A stretch of 64,000 nucleotides of DNA from Hydractinia symbiolongicarpus (GCF_029227915.1 NC_079888.1:16718001-16782000); one strand, 5' to 3'. Counted from the first letter of the stretch, positions 23,097-34,825 are shown. Notes: generated by a model from the sequence alone, not told the origin. Translations and numbers: made by a program.

Positions 23097-23462
23097 ATGT
23101 TATATGGATGCGTTAGCCGGAGTGTTCCAGACATAACGTGAAGATATGCCTTAGAAAAGAGATAAGACAAGGGATTGGATGAAGTTTCTGGCGTATTGTC
23201 CTCGAAGTAAAAGGAAAGAAACAGGACTGAATCGGGAAAGGAGTAGGGAAGATTTAAGCATAAATTGCACAAAGTTATAAAACGTTTTATACAGGAAAGC
23301 ACGAAATTCTTGTAGATCGAACAACATGGCAACGTGTAAGATAGTTTGCGCTATTTAGTTTGAACGTGACCTAGGCTTAGCGAGCTCACTGTTAACTATT
23401 GTGGGCTTGCATAATATTTTAATAATGATGCACATGGAAAATATACCAAAGGTTGCAAAACA

Positions 23463-23534
23463 GGCGCAGTGGCCAATTGGTAAGGCGTCGCTCTCGTAAA
23501 CTGAAGATCACGAGTTCGATCCTCGTCTGTGCCT
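23463..23534 (+). pseudogene. tRNA-Thr-like head 54
   Basis: Anticodon-stem C·C mismatch with an adjacent G·U, and ATTGG in the D loop. Confidence 0.6.
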
Positions 23535-23900
23535 ATGTTATGTGGACGAGGTTTGCGGAGATTTCCTGACAAAGTGTGCAGATATGCCTTAGAAGAGAAG
23601 TAAGACAAAGGATTGCATGAAATTTCAGGGGTATGGTCCTCCAAGTCAAAGGAAATAAATAGGACTGAATCGCCAATGTGGTTGAGAAGGTTTAGGCATA
23701 AAATGCACAAAGTTATAAAACGTTTTAGACAACAAATCCCGAAATTCATGTAGATCAAAAAATACAGCAACGTGTAAGATACTTTGCGCCATTAAATTTG
23801 AACGTAAAGTAGGGTTAGCGAGTTCACTATTAACTTTTGAGTACTTGCATAAAAAGTTAAAAATGACGCGGATGGAAAATATACCAAAGGATGCAAAACA

Positions 23901-23963
23901 GGCGCAGCGGCCAAGTGGTAAGGCGTAAACCGAAGATCACGAGTTCGAACCTCGTCTGTGCCT
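23901..23963 (+). pseudogene. tRNA-Thr head 55 lacking the anticodon arm
   Basis: 63 nt. Nine bases covering the 5' anticodon stem and the loop through CGT are missing. Acceptor, D and T stems still pair, and A-box-like and B-box sequences remain. Confidence 0.9.
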
Positions 23964-24328
23964 GAATTATGTGGACGAGTCTTGCGTATATTTCCTGACA
24001 AAGTGTGCAGATATGCCTTAGAAGAGAAATAAGACAAGGGATTGGATGGAATTTCAGCGGTATGGTCCTCCAAGTCAAAGGAAGTAAACAGGACTGAATC
24101 GGCAATGGGGTTGAGAAGATTTAAGCATAAAATGCACGAAGTTATAAAACGTCTTATACAAGAAAGCCCGAAATCCCTGCAGATAAAAAACACAGCAACG
24201 TGTAAAATACTTTGCACTATTTAGTTTGAACGTGACCTAGGCTTAGCGAGTTCACTATTAACTTTTGAGTGCTTGCATAAAAAGTTAATAATGATGCGGA
24301 TGGAAAATGTACCAAAGGATACAAATCA

Positions 24329-24400
24329 GGCGCAGTGGCCAACTTGTAAGTCGTCGGTCTCGTAAACCAAAGATCACGAGTTCGATCTTCGTCTGTGCCT
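24329..24400 (+). pseudogene. Degenerate tRNA-Thr head 56
   Basis: D arm disrupted (ACTTGTAAGTC) and C·A in the anticodon stem. Confidence 0.75.
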
Positions 24401-24764
24401 AAGTTATATGGGTGCGGTTGCCGGAGTTTTCCAGACATAACGTGCAGATATGACTTGGAAGTGAAAGAAGTCAAGAAATTGGATGAAGCAGTTGGCGTAT
24501 TGTTCTCCAAATCAAAGGAAATGAACAGGACTAAATTGACAATGGACTGGGGAAAATCTAAGCATAAATTGCACAAAGTTATAAACCTTTTAGCAGGAAA
24601 CTCCAAAATTCCTATATATCGAATAACACAGCCACATGTAAGTTACTTTACACCGTTAAAATTGAGCATGACAAAAGCTTAGCGAGTTCATTGTTAACTT
24701 GTGAGTGCTTGCATAAAATGTTAATAATGATGCAGATGGAGAATATACCAAAGGTTACTAAACA

Positions 24765-24837
24765 GGCGCAGTGGCCAAGTGGTAAGGCGTCGGTCTCGTA
24801 AACCGAAGAATAACGAGTTCGAACCTCGTCTGTGCCT
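24765..24837 (+). tRNA. tRNA-Thr (CGT)-like with longer variable loop, head 57
   Basis: 73 nt. All stems pair; the variable loop is AGAATA, one base longer than usual. Anticodon at 24797-24799. Confidence 0.6.
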
Positions 24838-25205
24838 ATGTTATATGGATGCGTTTGCCGGAGTGTTCCAGACATAACACGCAGATATGCCTTAGAATTG
24901 AAAGAAGTCAAGAAATTGGATGAAATTTCTGGCGTATTGTCCTCGAAGTCAAAGGAAATAATTAGGACTGAATCGTGAATACAGTTGAGAAGATTTAAGC
25001 ATAAAATGCACAAAGTTATAAAACGTTTTATGCAAGAAAGCCCGAAATTCCTGATATCAAAAAACACAGCAACGTGTAAGATACTTTGTACTATTAAGTT
25101 TGAACGTAAAGTAGGCTTAGAGAGTTCACTGTTAACTTGTGAGTGCTTGCTTAAAAAAAGGTAAAAAATGACGCGGATGGAAAATATACCAAAGGATGCA
25201 AAACA

Positions 25206-25277
25206 GGCGCAGTGGCCAAGTGGTAAGGCGTCTGTTTCGTAAACTGATGATCAAGACTTCGAACCTCGTCTGTGCCA
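25206..25277 (+). pseudogene. AAGAC-type tRNA-Thr head 58
   Basis: CGT with T·T in the stem, T stem non-pairing, discriminator A. Confidence 0.8.
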
Positions 25278-25643
25278 AAACTACATGGATGCTTTTGGCG
25301 GAGTGTTCTGGACATAACGTGAAGATATGCCTTAGAAAAGAGATAAGACAAGGGATTGGATGAAATTTCTGGCGTATTGTCCTCGAAGTCAAAGGAAAGA
25401 AACAGGACTGAATCGGGAAAGGAGTTGGGAAGATTTAAGCATAAATTTCACGAAGTTATAAAACGTTTCATACAGGAAAGCCCGAAATTCTTGTAGATCG
25501 AACAACATGGCAACGTGTAAGATAGTTTGCGCTATTTAGTTTGAACGTGACCTAGGCTTAGCGAGCTCACTGTTAACTATTGTGGGCTTGCATAATATTT
25601 TAATAATGATGCACATGGAATATATACTAAAGGTTGCAAAACA

Positions 25644-25715
25644 GGCGCAGTGGCCAAGTGGTAAGGCCTCGCTCTCGTAAACCGAAGATTGCGAGTTCGA
25701 TCCTCGTCTGTGTCT
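25644..25715 (+). pseudogene. tRNA-Thr-like head 59
   Basis: C·C in the anticodon stem; G·U pairs in the acceptor and T stems; CGT kept. Confidence 0.55.
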
Positions 25716-26081
25716 ATATAATGTGGACGAGGTTTGCGGAGATTTCCTGACAAAGTGTGCAGATATGCCTTAGTAGAGAAGTAAGACAAAGGATTGGATG
25801 AAATTTTAGGGGTATGGTCCTCCAAGTCAAAGGAAATAAACAGGACTGAATCGGCAATGTGGTTGAGAAGATTTAGGCATAAAATGCACAAAGATATAAA
25901 ACGTTTTATACAGGAAAGCCCGAAATTCATGTAGATCAAAAAATACGGCAACGTGTAAGATACCTTGCGCCATTAAATTGGAACGTAAAGTAGGGTTAGA
26001 GAGTTCACTATTAACTTGTGAGTGCTTGCATAAAAAGTTAATAATGATGCGGATGGAAAATGTACCAAAGGATACAAATCA

Positions 26082-26153
26082 GGCGCAGTGGCCAAGTGGT
26101 AAGGTGTCGGTCTCGTAAACCGAAGATCATGAGTTCGAACCTCGTCTGTGCCT
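26082..26153 (+). tRNA. tRNA-Thr (CGT), head 60
   Basis: All stems pair with two wobbles (G10·U24, U49·G63). A box TGGCCAAGTGG and B-box core GTTCGAACC. Anticodon at 26114-26116; TTTT about 17 nt downstream. Confidence 0.72.
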
Positions 26154-26519
26154 AAAATATGTGGACGACTTTTGCGGAGATTTTCTGACAAAGTGTGCAG
26201 ATATGCCTTAGAAGAGAAATAAGGCAAGGGATTGGATGAAATTTCAGGGGCATGTTCCTCCAAGTCAAAGGAAGTAAACAGGACGGAATCGGCAATGGGG
26301 TTGAGAAGATTTAAGCATAAAATGCACAAAGTTATAAAACGTTTTATACAAGAAAGCCCGAAATTCCTGTATATCAAAAAACACAGCAACGTGTAAGATA
26401 CTTTGCACTATTTAGTTTGAACGTGACCTAGGCTTAGCAAGTTCACTATTAACTTTTGAGTACTTGCATAAAAAGTTAAAAATGATGCGGATGGAAAATA
26501 TACCAAAGGATGCAAAACA

Positions 26520-26591
26520 GGCGCAGCGGCCAAGTGGTAAGGCGTCGGTCTCGTAAACCGAAGATCACGAGTTCGAACCTCGTCTGTGCCT
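26520..26591 (+). tRNA. tRNA-Thr (CGT) with C8, head 61
   Basis: All stems pair. Position 8, normally T and first base of the A box, is C, which may weaken promoter and tertiary fold. Anticodon at 26552-26554. Confidence 0.6.
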
Positions 26592-26956
26592 ATGTTACAT
26601 GGATGCGTTTGCCGGAGTGTTCCAGACATCACAAGCAGATATGCCTTAGAATTGAAAGAAGTCAAGAAATTGGATGAAATTTCTGGCGTATTGTCCTCGA
26701 AGTCAAAGGAAATAAACAGGACTGAATCGTGAATACAGTTGAGAAGATTTAAGCATAAAATGCACAAAGTTATAAAACGTTTTATACAAGAAAGCCTGAA
26801 ATTCCTGTAGATCAAAAAACACAGCAACGTGTAAGATACTTTGTACTATTAAGTTGGAACGTAAAGTAGGCTTAGAGAGTTCACTATTAACTTGTGAGTG
26901 CTTACATAAAGGTTAAAAATGACGCGGATGGAAAATATACCAAAGGATGCAAAACA

Positions 26957-27028
26957 GGCGCAGTGGCCAAGTGGTAAGGCGTCGGTCTCGTAAACCGAAG
27001 ATCACGAGATCGAGCCTCGACTGTGCCT
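26957..27028 (+). pseudogene. tRNA-Thr-like head 62
   Basis: The T loop starts ATCG and the T stem closes with A·A, so the B box is damaged. CGT and other stems intact. Confidence 0.65.
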
Positions 27029-27393
27029 AAGATATATGGTGGCGTTTGCCGGAGTTTTCCGGACATAACGTGCAGATATGACTTAGAACTGAAAGAAGTG
27101 AAGAATTGGATGAAACACCAGGGGTATGGTCCTTCAAGTCAAAGGAAATAAACAGGACTGAATCGGCAATGGTGTTGAGAAGATTTGAGCATAAAATGCA
27201 CAAAGTTATAAAACGTTTTATACAGGAAAGCCCGAAATTCTTGTAGATCGAACAACATGGCAACGTGTAAGATAGTTTGCGCTATTTAGTTTGAACGTGA
27301 CCTAGGCTTAGCGAGCTCACTGTTAACTATTGTGGGCTTGCATAATATTTTAATAATGATGCACATGGAAAATATACCAAAGGTTGCAAAACA

Positions 27394-27465
27394 GGCGCAG
27401 TGGCCAATTGGTAAGGCGTCGCTCTCGTAAACTGAAGATCACGAGTTCGATCCTCGTCTGTGCCT
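27394..27465 (+). pseudogene. tRNA-Thr-like head 63
   Basis: 3,931-bp partner of the head at 23463, with the same mismatches. Confidence 0.6.
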
Positions 27466-27831
27466 ATGTTATGTGGACGAGGTTTGCGGAGATTTCCTGA
27501 CAAAGTGTGCAGATATGCCTTAGAAGAGAAGTAAGACAAAGGATTGCATGAAATTTCAGGGGTATGGTCCTCCAAGTCAAAGGAAATAAATAGGACTGAA
27601 TCGCCAATGTGGTTGAGAAGGTTTAGGCATAAAATGCACAAAGTTATAAAACGTTTTAGACAACAAATCCCGAAATTCATGTAGATCAAAAAATACAGCA
27701 ACGTGTAAGATACTTTGCGCCATTAAATTTGAACGTAAAGTAGGGTTAGCGAGTTCACTATTAACTTTTGAGTACTTGCATAAAAAGTTAAAAATGACGC
27801 GGATGGAAAATATACCAAAGGATGCAAAACA

Positions 27832-27894
27832 GGCGCAGCGGCCAAGTGGTAAGGCGTAAACCGAAGATCACGAGTTCGAACCTCGTCTGTGCCT
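27832..27894 (+). pseudogene. tRNA-Thr head 64 lacking the anticodon arm
   Basis: Partner of the 63-nt head at 23901 with the same nine-base deletion. Confidence 0.9.
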
Positions 27895-28259
27895 GAATTA
27901 TGTGGACGAGTCTTGCGTATATTTCCTGACAAAGTGTGCAGATATGCCTTAGAAGAGAAATAAGACAAGGGATTGGATGGAATTTCAGCGGTATGGTCCT
28001 CCAAGTCAAAGGAAGTAAACAGGACTGAATCGGCAATGGGGTTGAGAAGATTTAAGCATAAAATGCACGAAGTTATAAAACGTCTTATACAAGAAAGCCC
28101 GAAATCCCTGCAGATAAAAAACACAGCAACGTGTAAAATACTTTGCACTATTTAGTTTGAACGTGACCTAGGCTTAGCGAGTTCACTATTAACTTTTGAG
28201 TGCTTGCATAAAAAGTTAATAATGATGCGGATGGAAAATGTACCAAAGGATACAAATCA

Positions 28260-28331
28260 GGCGCAGTGGCCAACTTGTAAGTCGTCGGTCTCGTAAACCA
28301 AAGATCACGAGTTCGATCTTCGTCTGTGCCT
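28260..28331 (+). pseudogene. Degenerate tRNA-Thr head 65
   Basis: Partner of the head at 24329; broken D arm. Confidence 0.75.
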
Positions 28332-28695
28332 AAGTTATATGGGTGCGGTTGCCGGAGTTTTCCAGACATAACGTGCAGATATGACTTGGAAGTGAAAGAA
28401 GTCAAGAAATTGGATGAAGCAGTTGGCGTATTGTTCTCCAAATCAAAGGAAATGAACAGGACTAAATTGACAATGGACTGGGGAAAATCTAAGCATAAAT
28501 TGCACAAAGTTATAAACCTTTTAGCAGGAAACTCCAAAATTCCTATATATCGAATAACACAGCCACATGTAAGTTACTTTACACCGTTAAAATTGAGCAT
28601 GACAAAAGCTTAGCGAGTTCATTGTTAACTTGTGAGTGCTTGCATAAAATGTTAATAATGATGCAGATGGAGAATATACCAAAGGTTACTAAACA

Positions 28696-28768
28696 GGCGC
28701 AGTGGCCAAGTGGTAAGGCGTCGGTCTCGTAAACCGAAGAATAACGAGTTCGAACCTCGTCTGTGCCT
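28696..28768 (+). tRNA. tRNA-Thr (CGT)-like with longer variable loop, head 66
   Basis: Partner of the 73-nt head at 24765; all stems pair. Confidence 0.6.
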
Positions 28769-29136
28769 ATGTTATATGGATGCGTTTGCCGGAGTGTTCC
28801 AGACATAACACGCAGATATGCCTTAGAATTGAAAGAAGTCAAGAAATTGGATGAAATTTCTGGCGTATTGTCCTCGAAGTCAAAGGAAATAATTAGGACT
28901 GAATCGTGAATACAGTTGAGAAGATTTAAGCATAAAATGCACAAAGTTATAAAACGTTTTATGCAAGAAAGCCCGAAATTCCTGATATCAAAAAACACAG
29001 CAACGTGTAAGATACTTTGTACTATTAAGTTTGAACGTAAAGTAGGCTTAGAGAGTTCACTGTTAACTTGTGAGTGCTTGCTTAAAAAAAGGTGAAAAAT
29101 GACGCGGATGGAAAATATACCAAAGGATGCAAAACA

Positions 29137-29208
29137 GGCGCAGTGGCCAAGTGGTAAGGCGTCTGTTTCGTAAACTGATGATCAAGACTTCGAACCTCGT
29201 CTGTGCCA
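29137..29208 (+). pseudogene. AAGAC-type tRNA-Thr head 67
   Basis: Partner of the head at 25206. Confidence 0.8.
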
Positions 29209-29574
29209 AAACTACATGGATGCTTTTGGCGGAGTGTTCTGGACATAACGTGAAGATATGCCTTAGAAAAGAGATAAGACAAGGGATTGGATGAAATTTC
29301 TGGCGTATTGTCCTCGAAGTCAAAGGAAAGAAACAGGACTGAATCGGGAAAGGAGTTGGGAAGATTTAAGCATAAATTTCACGAAGTTATAAAACGTTTC
29401 ATACAGGAAAGCCCGAAATTCTTGTAGATCGAACAACATGGCAACGTGTAAGATAGTTTGCGCTATTTAGTTTGAACGTGACCTAGGCTTAGCGAGCTCA
29501 CTGTTAACTATTGTGGGCTTGCATAATATTTTAATAATGATGCACATGGAATATATACTAAAGGTTGCAAAACA

Positions 29575-29646
29575 GGCGCAGTGGCCAAGTGGTAAGGCCT
29601 CGCTCTCGTAAACCGAAGATTGCGAGTTCGATCCTCGTCTGTGTCT
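29575..29646 (+). pseudogene. tRNA-Thr-like head 68
   Basis: Partner of the head at 25644; C·C in the anticodon stem. Confidence 0.55.
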
Positions 29647-30012
29647 ATATAATGTGGACGAGGTTTGCGGAGATTTCCTGACAAAGTGTGCAGATATGCC
29701 TTAGTAGAGAAGTAAGACAAAGGATTGGATGAAATTTTAGGGGTATGGTCCTCCAAGTCAAAGGAAATAAACAGGACTGAATCGGCAATGTGGTTGAGAA
29801 GATTTAGGCATAAAATGCACAAAGATATAAAACGTTTTATACAGGAAAGCCCGAAATTCATGTAGATCAAAAAATACGGCAACGTGTAAGATACCTTGCG
29901 CCATTAAATTGGAACGTAAAGTAGGGTTAGAGAGTTCACTATTAACTTGTGAGTGCTTGCATAAAAAGTTAATAATGATGCGGATGGAAAATGTACCAAA
30001 GGATACAAATCA

Positions 30013-30084
30013 GGCGCAGTGGCCAAGTGGTAAGGTGTCGGTCTCGTAAACCGAAGATCATGAGTTCGAACCTCGTCTGTGCCT
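30013..30084 (+). tRNA. tRNA-Thr (CGT), head 69
   Basis: Partner of the fully pairing head at 26082; anticodon at 30045-30047. Confidence 0.72.
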
Positions 30085-30450
30085 AAAATATGTGGACGAC
30101 TTTTGCGGAGATTTTCTGACAAAGTGTGCAGATATGCCTTAGAAGAGAAATAAGGCAAGGGATTGGATGAAATTTCAGGGGCATGTTCCTCCAAGTCAAA
30201 GGAAGTAAACAGGACGGAATCGGCAATGGGGTTGAGAAGATTTAAGCATAAAATGCACAAAGTTATAAAACGTTTTATACAAGAAAGCCCGAAATTCCTG
30301 TATATCAAAAAACACAGCAACGTGTAAGATACTTTGCACTATTTAGTTTGAACGTGACCTAGGCTTAGCAAGTTCACTATTAACTTTTGAGTACTTGCAT
30401 AAAAAGTTAAAAATGATGCGGATGGAAAATATACCAAAGGATGCAAAACA

Positions 30451-30522
30451 GGCGCAGCGGCCAAGTGGTAAGGCGTCGGTCTCGTAAACCGAAGATCACG
30501 AGTTCGAACCTCGTCTGTGCCT
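30451..30522 (+). tRNA. tRNA-Thr (CGT) with C8, head 70
   Basis: Partner of the head at 26520; stems intact, position 8 is C. Confidence 0.6.
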
Positions 30523-30887
30523 ATGTTACATGGATGCGTTTGCCGGAGTGTTCCAGACATCACAAGCAGATATGCCTTAGAATTGAAAGAAGTCAAGAAA
30601 TTGGATGAAATTTCTGGCGTATTGTCCTCGAAGTCAAAGGAAATAAACAGGACTGAATCGTGAATACAGTTGAGAAGATTTAAGCATAAAATGCACAAAG
30701 TTATAAAACGTTTTATACAAGAAAGCCTGAAATTCCTGTAGATCAAAAAACACAGCAACGTGTAAGATACTTTGTACTATTAAGTTGGAACGTAAAGTAG
30801 GCTTAGAGAGTTCACTATTAACTTGTGAGTGCTTACATAAAGGTTAAAAATGACGCGGATGGAAAATATACCAAAGGATGCAAAACA

Positions 30888-30959
30888 GGCGCAGTGGCCA
30901 AGTGGTAAGGCGTCGGTCTCGTAAACCGAAGATCACGAGATCGAGCCTCGACTGTGCCT
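30888..30959 (+). pseudogene. tRNA-Thr-like head 71
   Basis: Partner of the head at 26957; damaged T loop and B box. Confidence 0.65.
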
Positions 30960-31323
30960 AAGATATATGGTGGCGTTTGCCGGAGTTTTCCGGACATAAC
31001 GTGCAGATATGACTTAGAACTGAAAGAAGTGAAGAATTGGATGAAACACCAGGGGTATGGTCCTTCAAGTCAAAGGAAATAAACAGGACTGAATCGGCAA
31101 TGGTGTTGAGAAGATTTGAGCATAAAATGCACAAAGTTATAAAACGTTTTATACAAGAAAGCCAAAATTCCTGTAGATCAAAAAACACAGCAACGTGTAA
31201 GATACTTTGCACTATTAAATTTGAACGTAAAGTAGGTTTAGCGCGTTCACTATTAACTTTTGAGTACTTGTGTAAAAAGTTAAAAATGCTGCGAATGGAA
31301 AATAGTACAAAGGATACGAAACA

Positions 31324-31395
31324 GGTCCAGGGGCCATGTGGTAAGGCGTCTGTTTCGTAAACTGATGATCAAGACTTCGAACCTCGTCTGTGCCT
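31324..31395 (+). pseudogene. AAGAC-type tRNA-Thr head 72, damaged acceptor
   Basis: GGTCCAGGGGCC 5' end, ATGTGG in the D loop, non-pairing T stem. Confidence 0.85.
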
Positions 31396-31761
31396 AAACT
31401 ACATGGATGCTTTTGGCGGAGTGTTCTGGACATAACGTGAAGATATGCCTTAGAAAAGAGATAAGACAAGGGATTGGATGAAGTTTCTGGCGTATTGTCC
31501 TCGAAGTCAAAGGAAAGAAACAGGACTGAATCGGGAAAGGAGTTGGGAAGATTTAAGCATAAATTTCACAAAATTATAAAACGTTTTATACAGGAAAGCC
31601 CGAAATTCTTGTAGATTGAAGAACATGGCAACGTGTAAGATAGTTTGCGCTATTTAGTTTGAACGTGACCTAGGCTTAGCGAGCTCACTGTTAACTATTG
31701 TGGGCTTGCATAATATTTTAATAATGATGCACATGGAAAATATACCAAATGTTGCAAAACA

Positions 31762-31833
31762 GGTGCAGTGGCCAAGTGGTAAGGCGTCGGTCTCGTAAAC
31801 CATAAATCACGAGTTCGAACCTTATCTGTGTCT
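31762..31833 (+). pseudogene. Degenerate tRNA-Thr head 73
   Basis: The anticodon-stem 3' strand is ACCAT, giving two mismatches. There is also C·A in the T stem (CTTAT). Confidence 0.75.
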
Positions 31834-32198
31834 AAATTATGTGGACGACTTTTGCGGAGATTTCCTGACAAAGTGTGCAGATATGCCTTAGAAGAGAAAT
31901 AAGGCAAGGGATTGGATGAAATTTCAGGGGTATGGTTCTATAAGTCAAAGGAAACAAACAGGACTGAATCGGCAATGGGGTTGAAAAGATTTAGGCATAA
32001 ATTGCACAAAGTTATAAAACGTTTTACACAACAAAACCCGAAATTCATGTAGATCAAAAAATACAGCAACGTGTAAAATACTTTGCAACATTAAATTTGA
32101 ACGTAAAGTAGGGTTAGCGAGTTCACTATTAACTTTTGAGTACTTGCATAAAAGTTAAAAATGATGCGGATGGAAAATATACCAAAGGTTGCAAAACA

Positions 32199-32270
32199 GG
32201 TCCAGGGGCCAAGTGGTAAGGTGTCTGTTTCGTAAACTGATGATCAAGACTTCGAACCTCGTCTGTGCTT
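32199..32270 (+). pseudogene. AAGAC-type tRNA-Thr head 74, damaged acceptor
   Basis: GGTCCAGGGGCC 5' end; T·T in the anticodon stem; acceptor 3' strand ends GCT. Confidence 0.85.
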
Positions 32271-32636
32271 AAACTATATGGATGCTTTTGGCGGAGTGTT
32301 CTGGACATAACGTGAAGATATGCCTTAGAAAAGAGATAAGACAAGGGATTGGATGAAGTTTCTGGCGTATTGTCCTCGAAGTCAAAGGAAAGAAACAGGA
32401 CTGATTCGGGAAAGGAGTTGGGGAGATTTAAGCATAAATTTCACAAAGTTATAAAAAGTTTTATACAGGAAAGCCCGAAATTCTTGTAGATCGAACAACA
32501 TGGCAACGTGTAAGATAGTTTGCGCTATTTAGTTTGAACGTGACCTAGGCTTAGCGAGCTCACTGTTAACCATTGTGGGCTTGCATAATATTTTAATAAT
32601 GATGCACATGGAAAATATACCAAAGGTTGCAAATCA

Positions 32637-32708
32637 GGCGCAGTGGCCAAGTGGTAAGGCGTCGGTCTCGTAAACCATAGATCACTAGAACGAAACTCAT
32701 CTGTGCCT
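32637..32708 (+). pseudogene. Degenerate tRNA-Thr head 75
   Basis: ACCAT breaks the anticodon stem, and the B box is lost (AGAACGAAAC). Confidence 0.8.
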
Positions 32709-33074
32709 AAATTATGTGGACGACTTTTGCGTATATTTCCTGACAAAGTGTGCGGATATGCCTTAGAAGAGAAATAAGACAAGGGATTGGATGGAATTTC
32801 AGAGGTATGGTCCTCCAAGTCAAAGGAAGTAAACAGAACGGAATCGGCAATGGGGTTGAGAAGATTTAAGCATAAAATGCACAAAGTTATAAAACGTTTT
32901 ACACAACAAATCCCGAAATTCATGTACATCAAAAAATACGGCAACGTGTAAGATACTTTGCGCCATTAAATTTGAACGTAAAGTAGGGTTAGAGAGTTCA
33001 CTATTAACTTGTGAGTGCTTGCATAAAAAGTTAATAATGATGCGGATGGAAAATGTACCAAAGGATACAAATCA

Positions 33075-33146
33075 AGCGCAGTGGCCAAGTGGTAAGGCGT
33101 CGGTCTCGTAAACCGAAGATCATGAGTTCGAACCTCGTCTGTGCCT
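33075..33146 (+). tRNA. tRNA-Thr (CGT)-like with A1, head 76
   Basis: A1 opposite C71 is the only mismatch; U49·G63 is a wobble. Anticodon at 33107-33109; TTTT follows. Confidence 0.5.
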
Positions 33147-33512
33147 AAAATATGTGGACTACTTTTGCGGAGATTTCCTGACAAAGTGTGCAGATATGCC
33201 TTAGAAGAGAAATAAGGCAAGGGATTGGATGAAATTTCAGGGGCATGTTCCTCCAAGTCAAAGGAAGTAAACAGGACGGAAGCGGCAATGGGGTTGAGAA
33301 GATTTAAGCATAAAATGCACAAATTTATAAAACGTTTTATACAAGAAAGCCCGAAATTCCTGTAGATCAAAAAACACAGCAACGTGTAAGATACTTTGCA
33401 CTATTTAGTTTGAACGTGACCTAGGCTTAGCGAGTTCACTATTAACTTTTGAGTACTTGCATAAAAAGTTAAAAATGATGCGGATGGAAAATATACCAAA
33501 GGATGCAAAACA

Positions 33513-33584
33513 GGCGCAGCGGCCAAGTGGTAAGGCGTCGGTCTTGTAAACCGAAGATCACGAGTTCGAACCTCGTCTGTGCCT
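33513..33584 (+). tRNA. tRNA-Thr (TGT) with C8, head 77
   Basis: All stems pair. The loop CTTGTAA gives anticodon TGT at 33545-33547, reading ACA/ACG threonine codons if expressed. Position 8 is C. Confidence 0.6.
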
Positions 33585-33950
33585 AAATTATGTGGACGAG
33601 TCTTGCGTATATTTCCTGACAAAGTGTGCAGATATGCCTTAGAAGAGAAATAAGACAAGGGATTGGATGGAATTTCAGGGGTATGGTCCTCCAAGTCAAA
33701 GGAAGTAAACAGGACTGAATCGGCAATGGGGTTGAGAAGATTTAAGCATAAAATGCACAAAGTTATAAAACGTTTTACACAACAAATTCCGAAATTCATG
33801 TACATCAAAAAATACGGCAACGTGTAAGATACTTTGCGCCATTAAATTTGAACGTAAAGTAGGGTTAGAGAGTTCACTATTAACTTGTGAGTGCTTGCAT
33901 AAAAAGTTAATAATGATGCGGATGGAAAATGTACCAAAGGATACAAATCA

Positions 33951-34022
33951 GGCGCAGTGGCCAAGTGGTAAGGCGTCGGTCTCGTAAACCGAAGATCATG
34001 AGTTCGAACCTCGTCTGTGCCT
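33951..34022 (+). tRNA. tRNA-Thr (CGT), head 78
   Basis: All stems pair with U49·G63 wobble; canonical A and B boxes; anticodon at 33983-33985; TTTT about 17 nt downstream. Among the best copies for a functional gene. Confidence 0.78.
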
Positions 34023-34388
34023 AAAATATGTGGACTACTTTTGCGGAGATTTCCTGACAAAGTGTGCAGATATGCCTTAGAAGAGAAATAAGGCAAGGGA
34101 TTGGATGAAATTTCAGGGGCATGTTCCTCCAAGTCAAAGGAAGTAAACAGGACGGAAGCGGCAATGGGGTTGAGAAGATTTAAGCATAAAATGCACAAAT
34201 TTATAAAACGTTTTATACAAGAAAGCCCGAAATTCCTGTAGATCAAAAAACACAGCAACGTGTAAGATACTTTGCACTATTTAGTTTGAACGTGACCTAG
34301 GCTTAGCGAGTTCACTATTAACTTTTGAGTACTTGCATAAAAAGTTAAAAATGATGTGGATGGAAAATATACAAAAGGATGCAAAACA

Positions 34389-34460
34389 GGCGCAGCGGCC
34401 AAGTGGTAAGGCGTCGGTCTTGTAAACCGAAGATCACGAGTTCGAACCTCGTCTGTGCCT
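34389..34460 (+). tRNA. tRNA-Thr (TGT) with C8, head 79
   Basis: Copy of the TGT head at 33513; anticodon at 34421-34423. Confidence 0.6.
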
Positions 34461-34825
34461 AAATTATGTGGTCGAGTCTTGCGTATATTTCCTGACAAAG
34501 TGTGCAGATATGCCTTAGAAGAGAAATAAGACAAGGGATTGGATGGAATTTCAGGGGTATGGTCCTCCAAGTCAAAGGAAGTAAACAGGACTGAATCGGC
34601 AATGGGGTTGAGAAGATTTAAGCATAAAATGCACGAAGTTATAAAACGTCTTATACAAGAAAGCCCGAAATCCCTGCAGATAAGAAACACAGCAACGTAT
34701 AAAATACTTTGCACTATTTAGTTTGAACGTGACCTAGGCTTAGCGAGTTCACTATTAACTTTTGAGTGCTTGCATAAAAAGTTAGTAATGATGCGGATGG
34801 AAAATGCACCAAAGGATACAAATCA

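Larger units (their letters stand above)
23284..31146 (+). repeat. Nine-unit tandem duplication, period 3,931 bp
   Basis: Heads 54-62 (23463 to 26957) match heads 63-71 (27394 to 30888) at a constant offset of 3,931 bp, including rare defects such as the 9-nt head deletion. By eye I found one internal substitution, A at 25163 versus G at 29094, and one at the left edge of the block (23301/27232). The junction lies inside the unit body near 27.2 kb. Confidence 0.93.
32960..34720 (+). repeat. Two-unit duplication, period 876 bp
   Basis: Heads 76 and 77 (33075, 33513) are repeated as heads 78 and 79 (33951, 34389) with closely matching bodies. The second member of each pair reads anticodon TGT. 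Confidence 0.8.
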
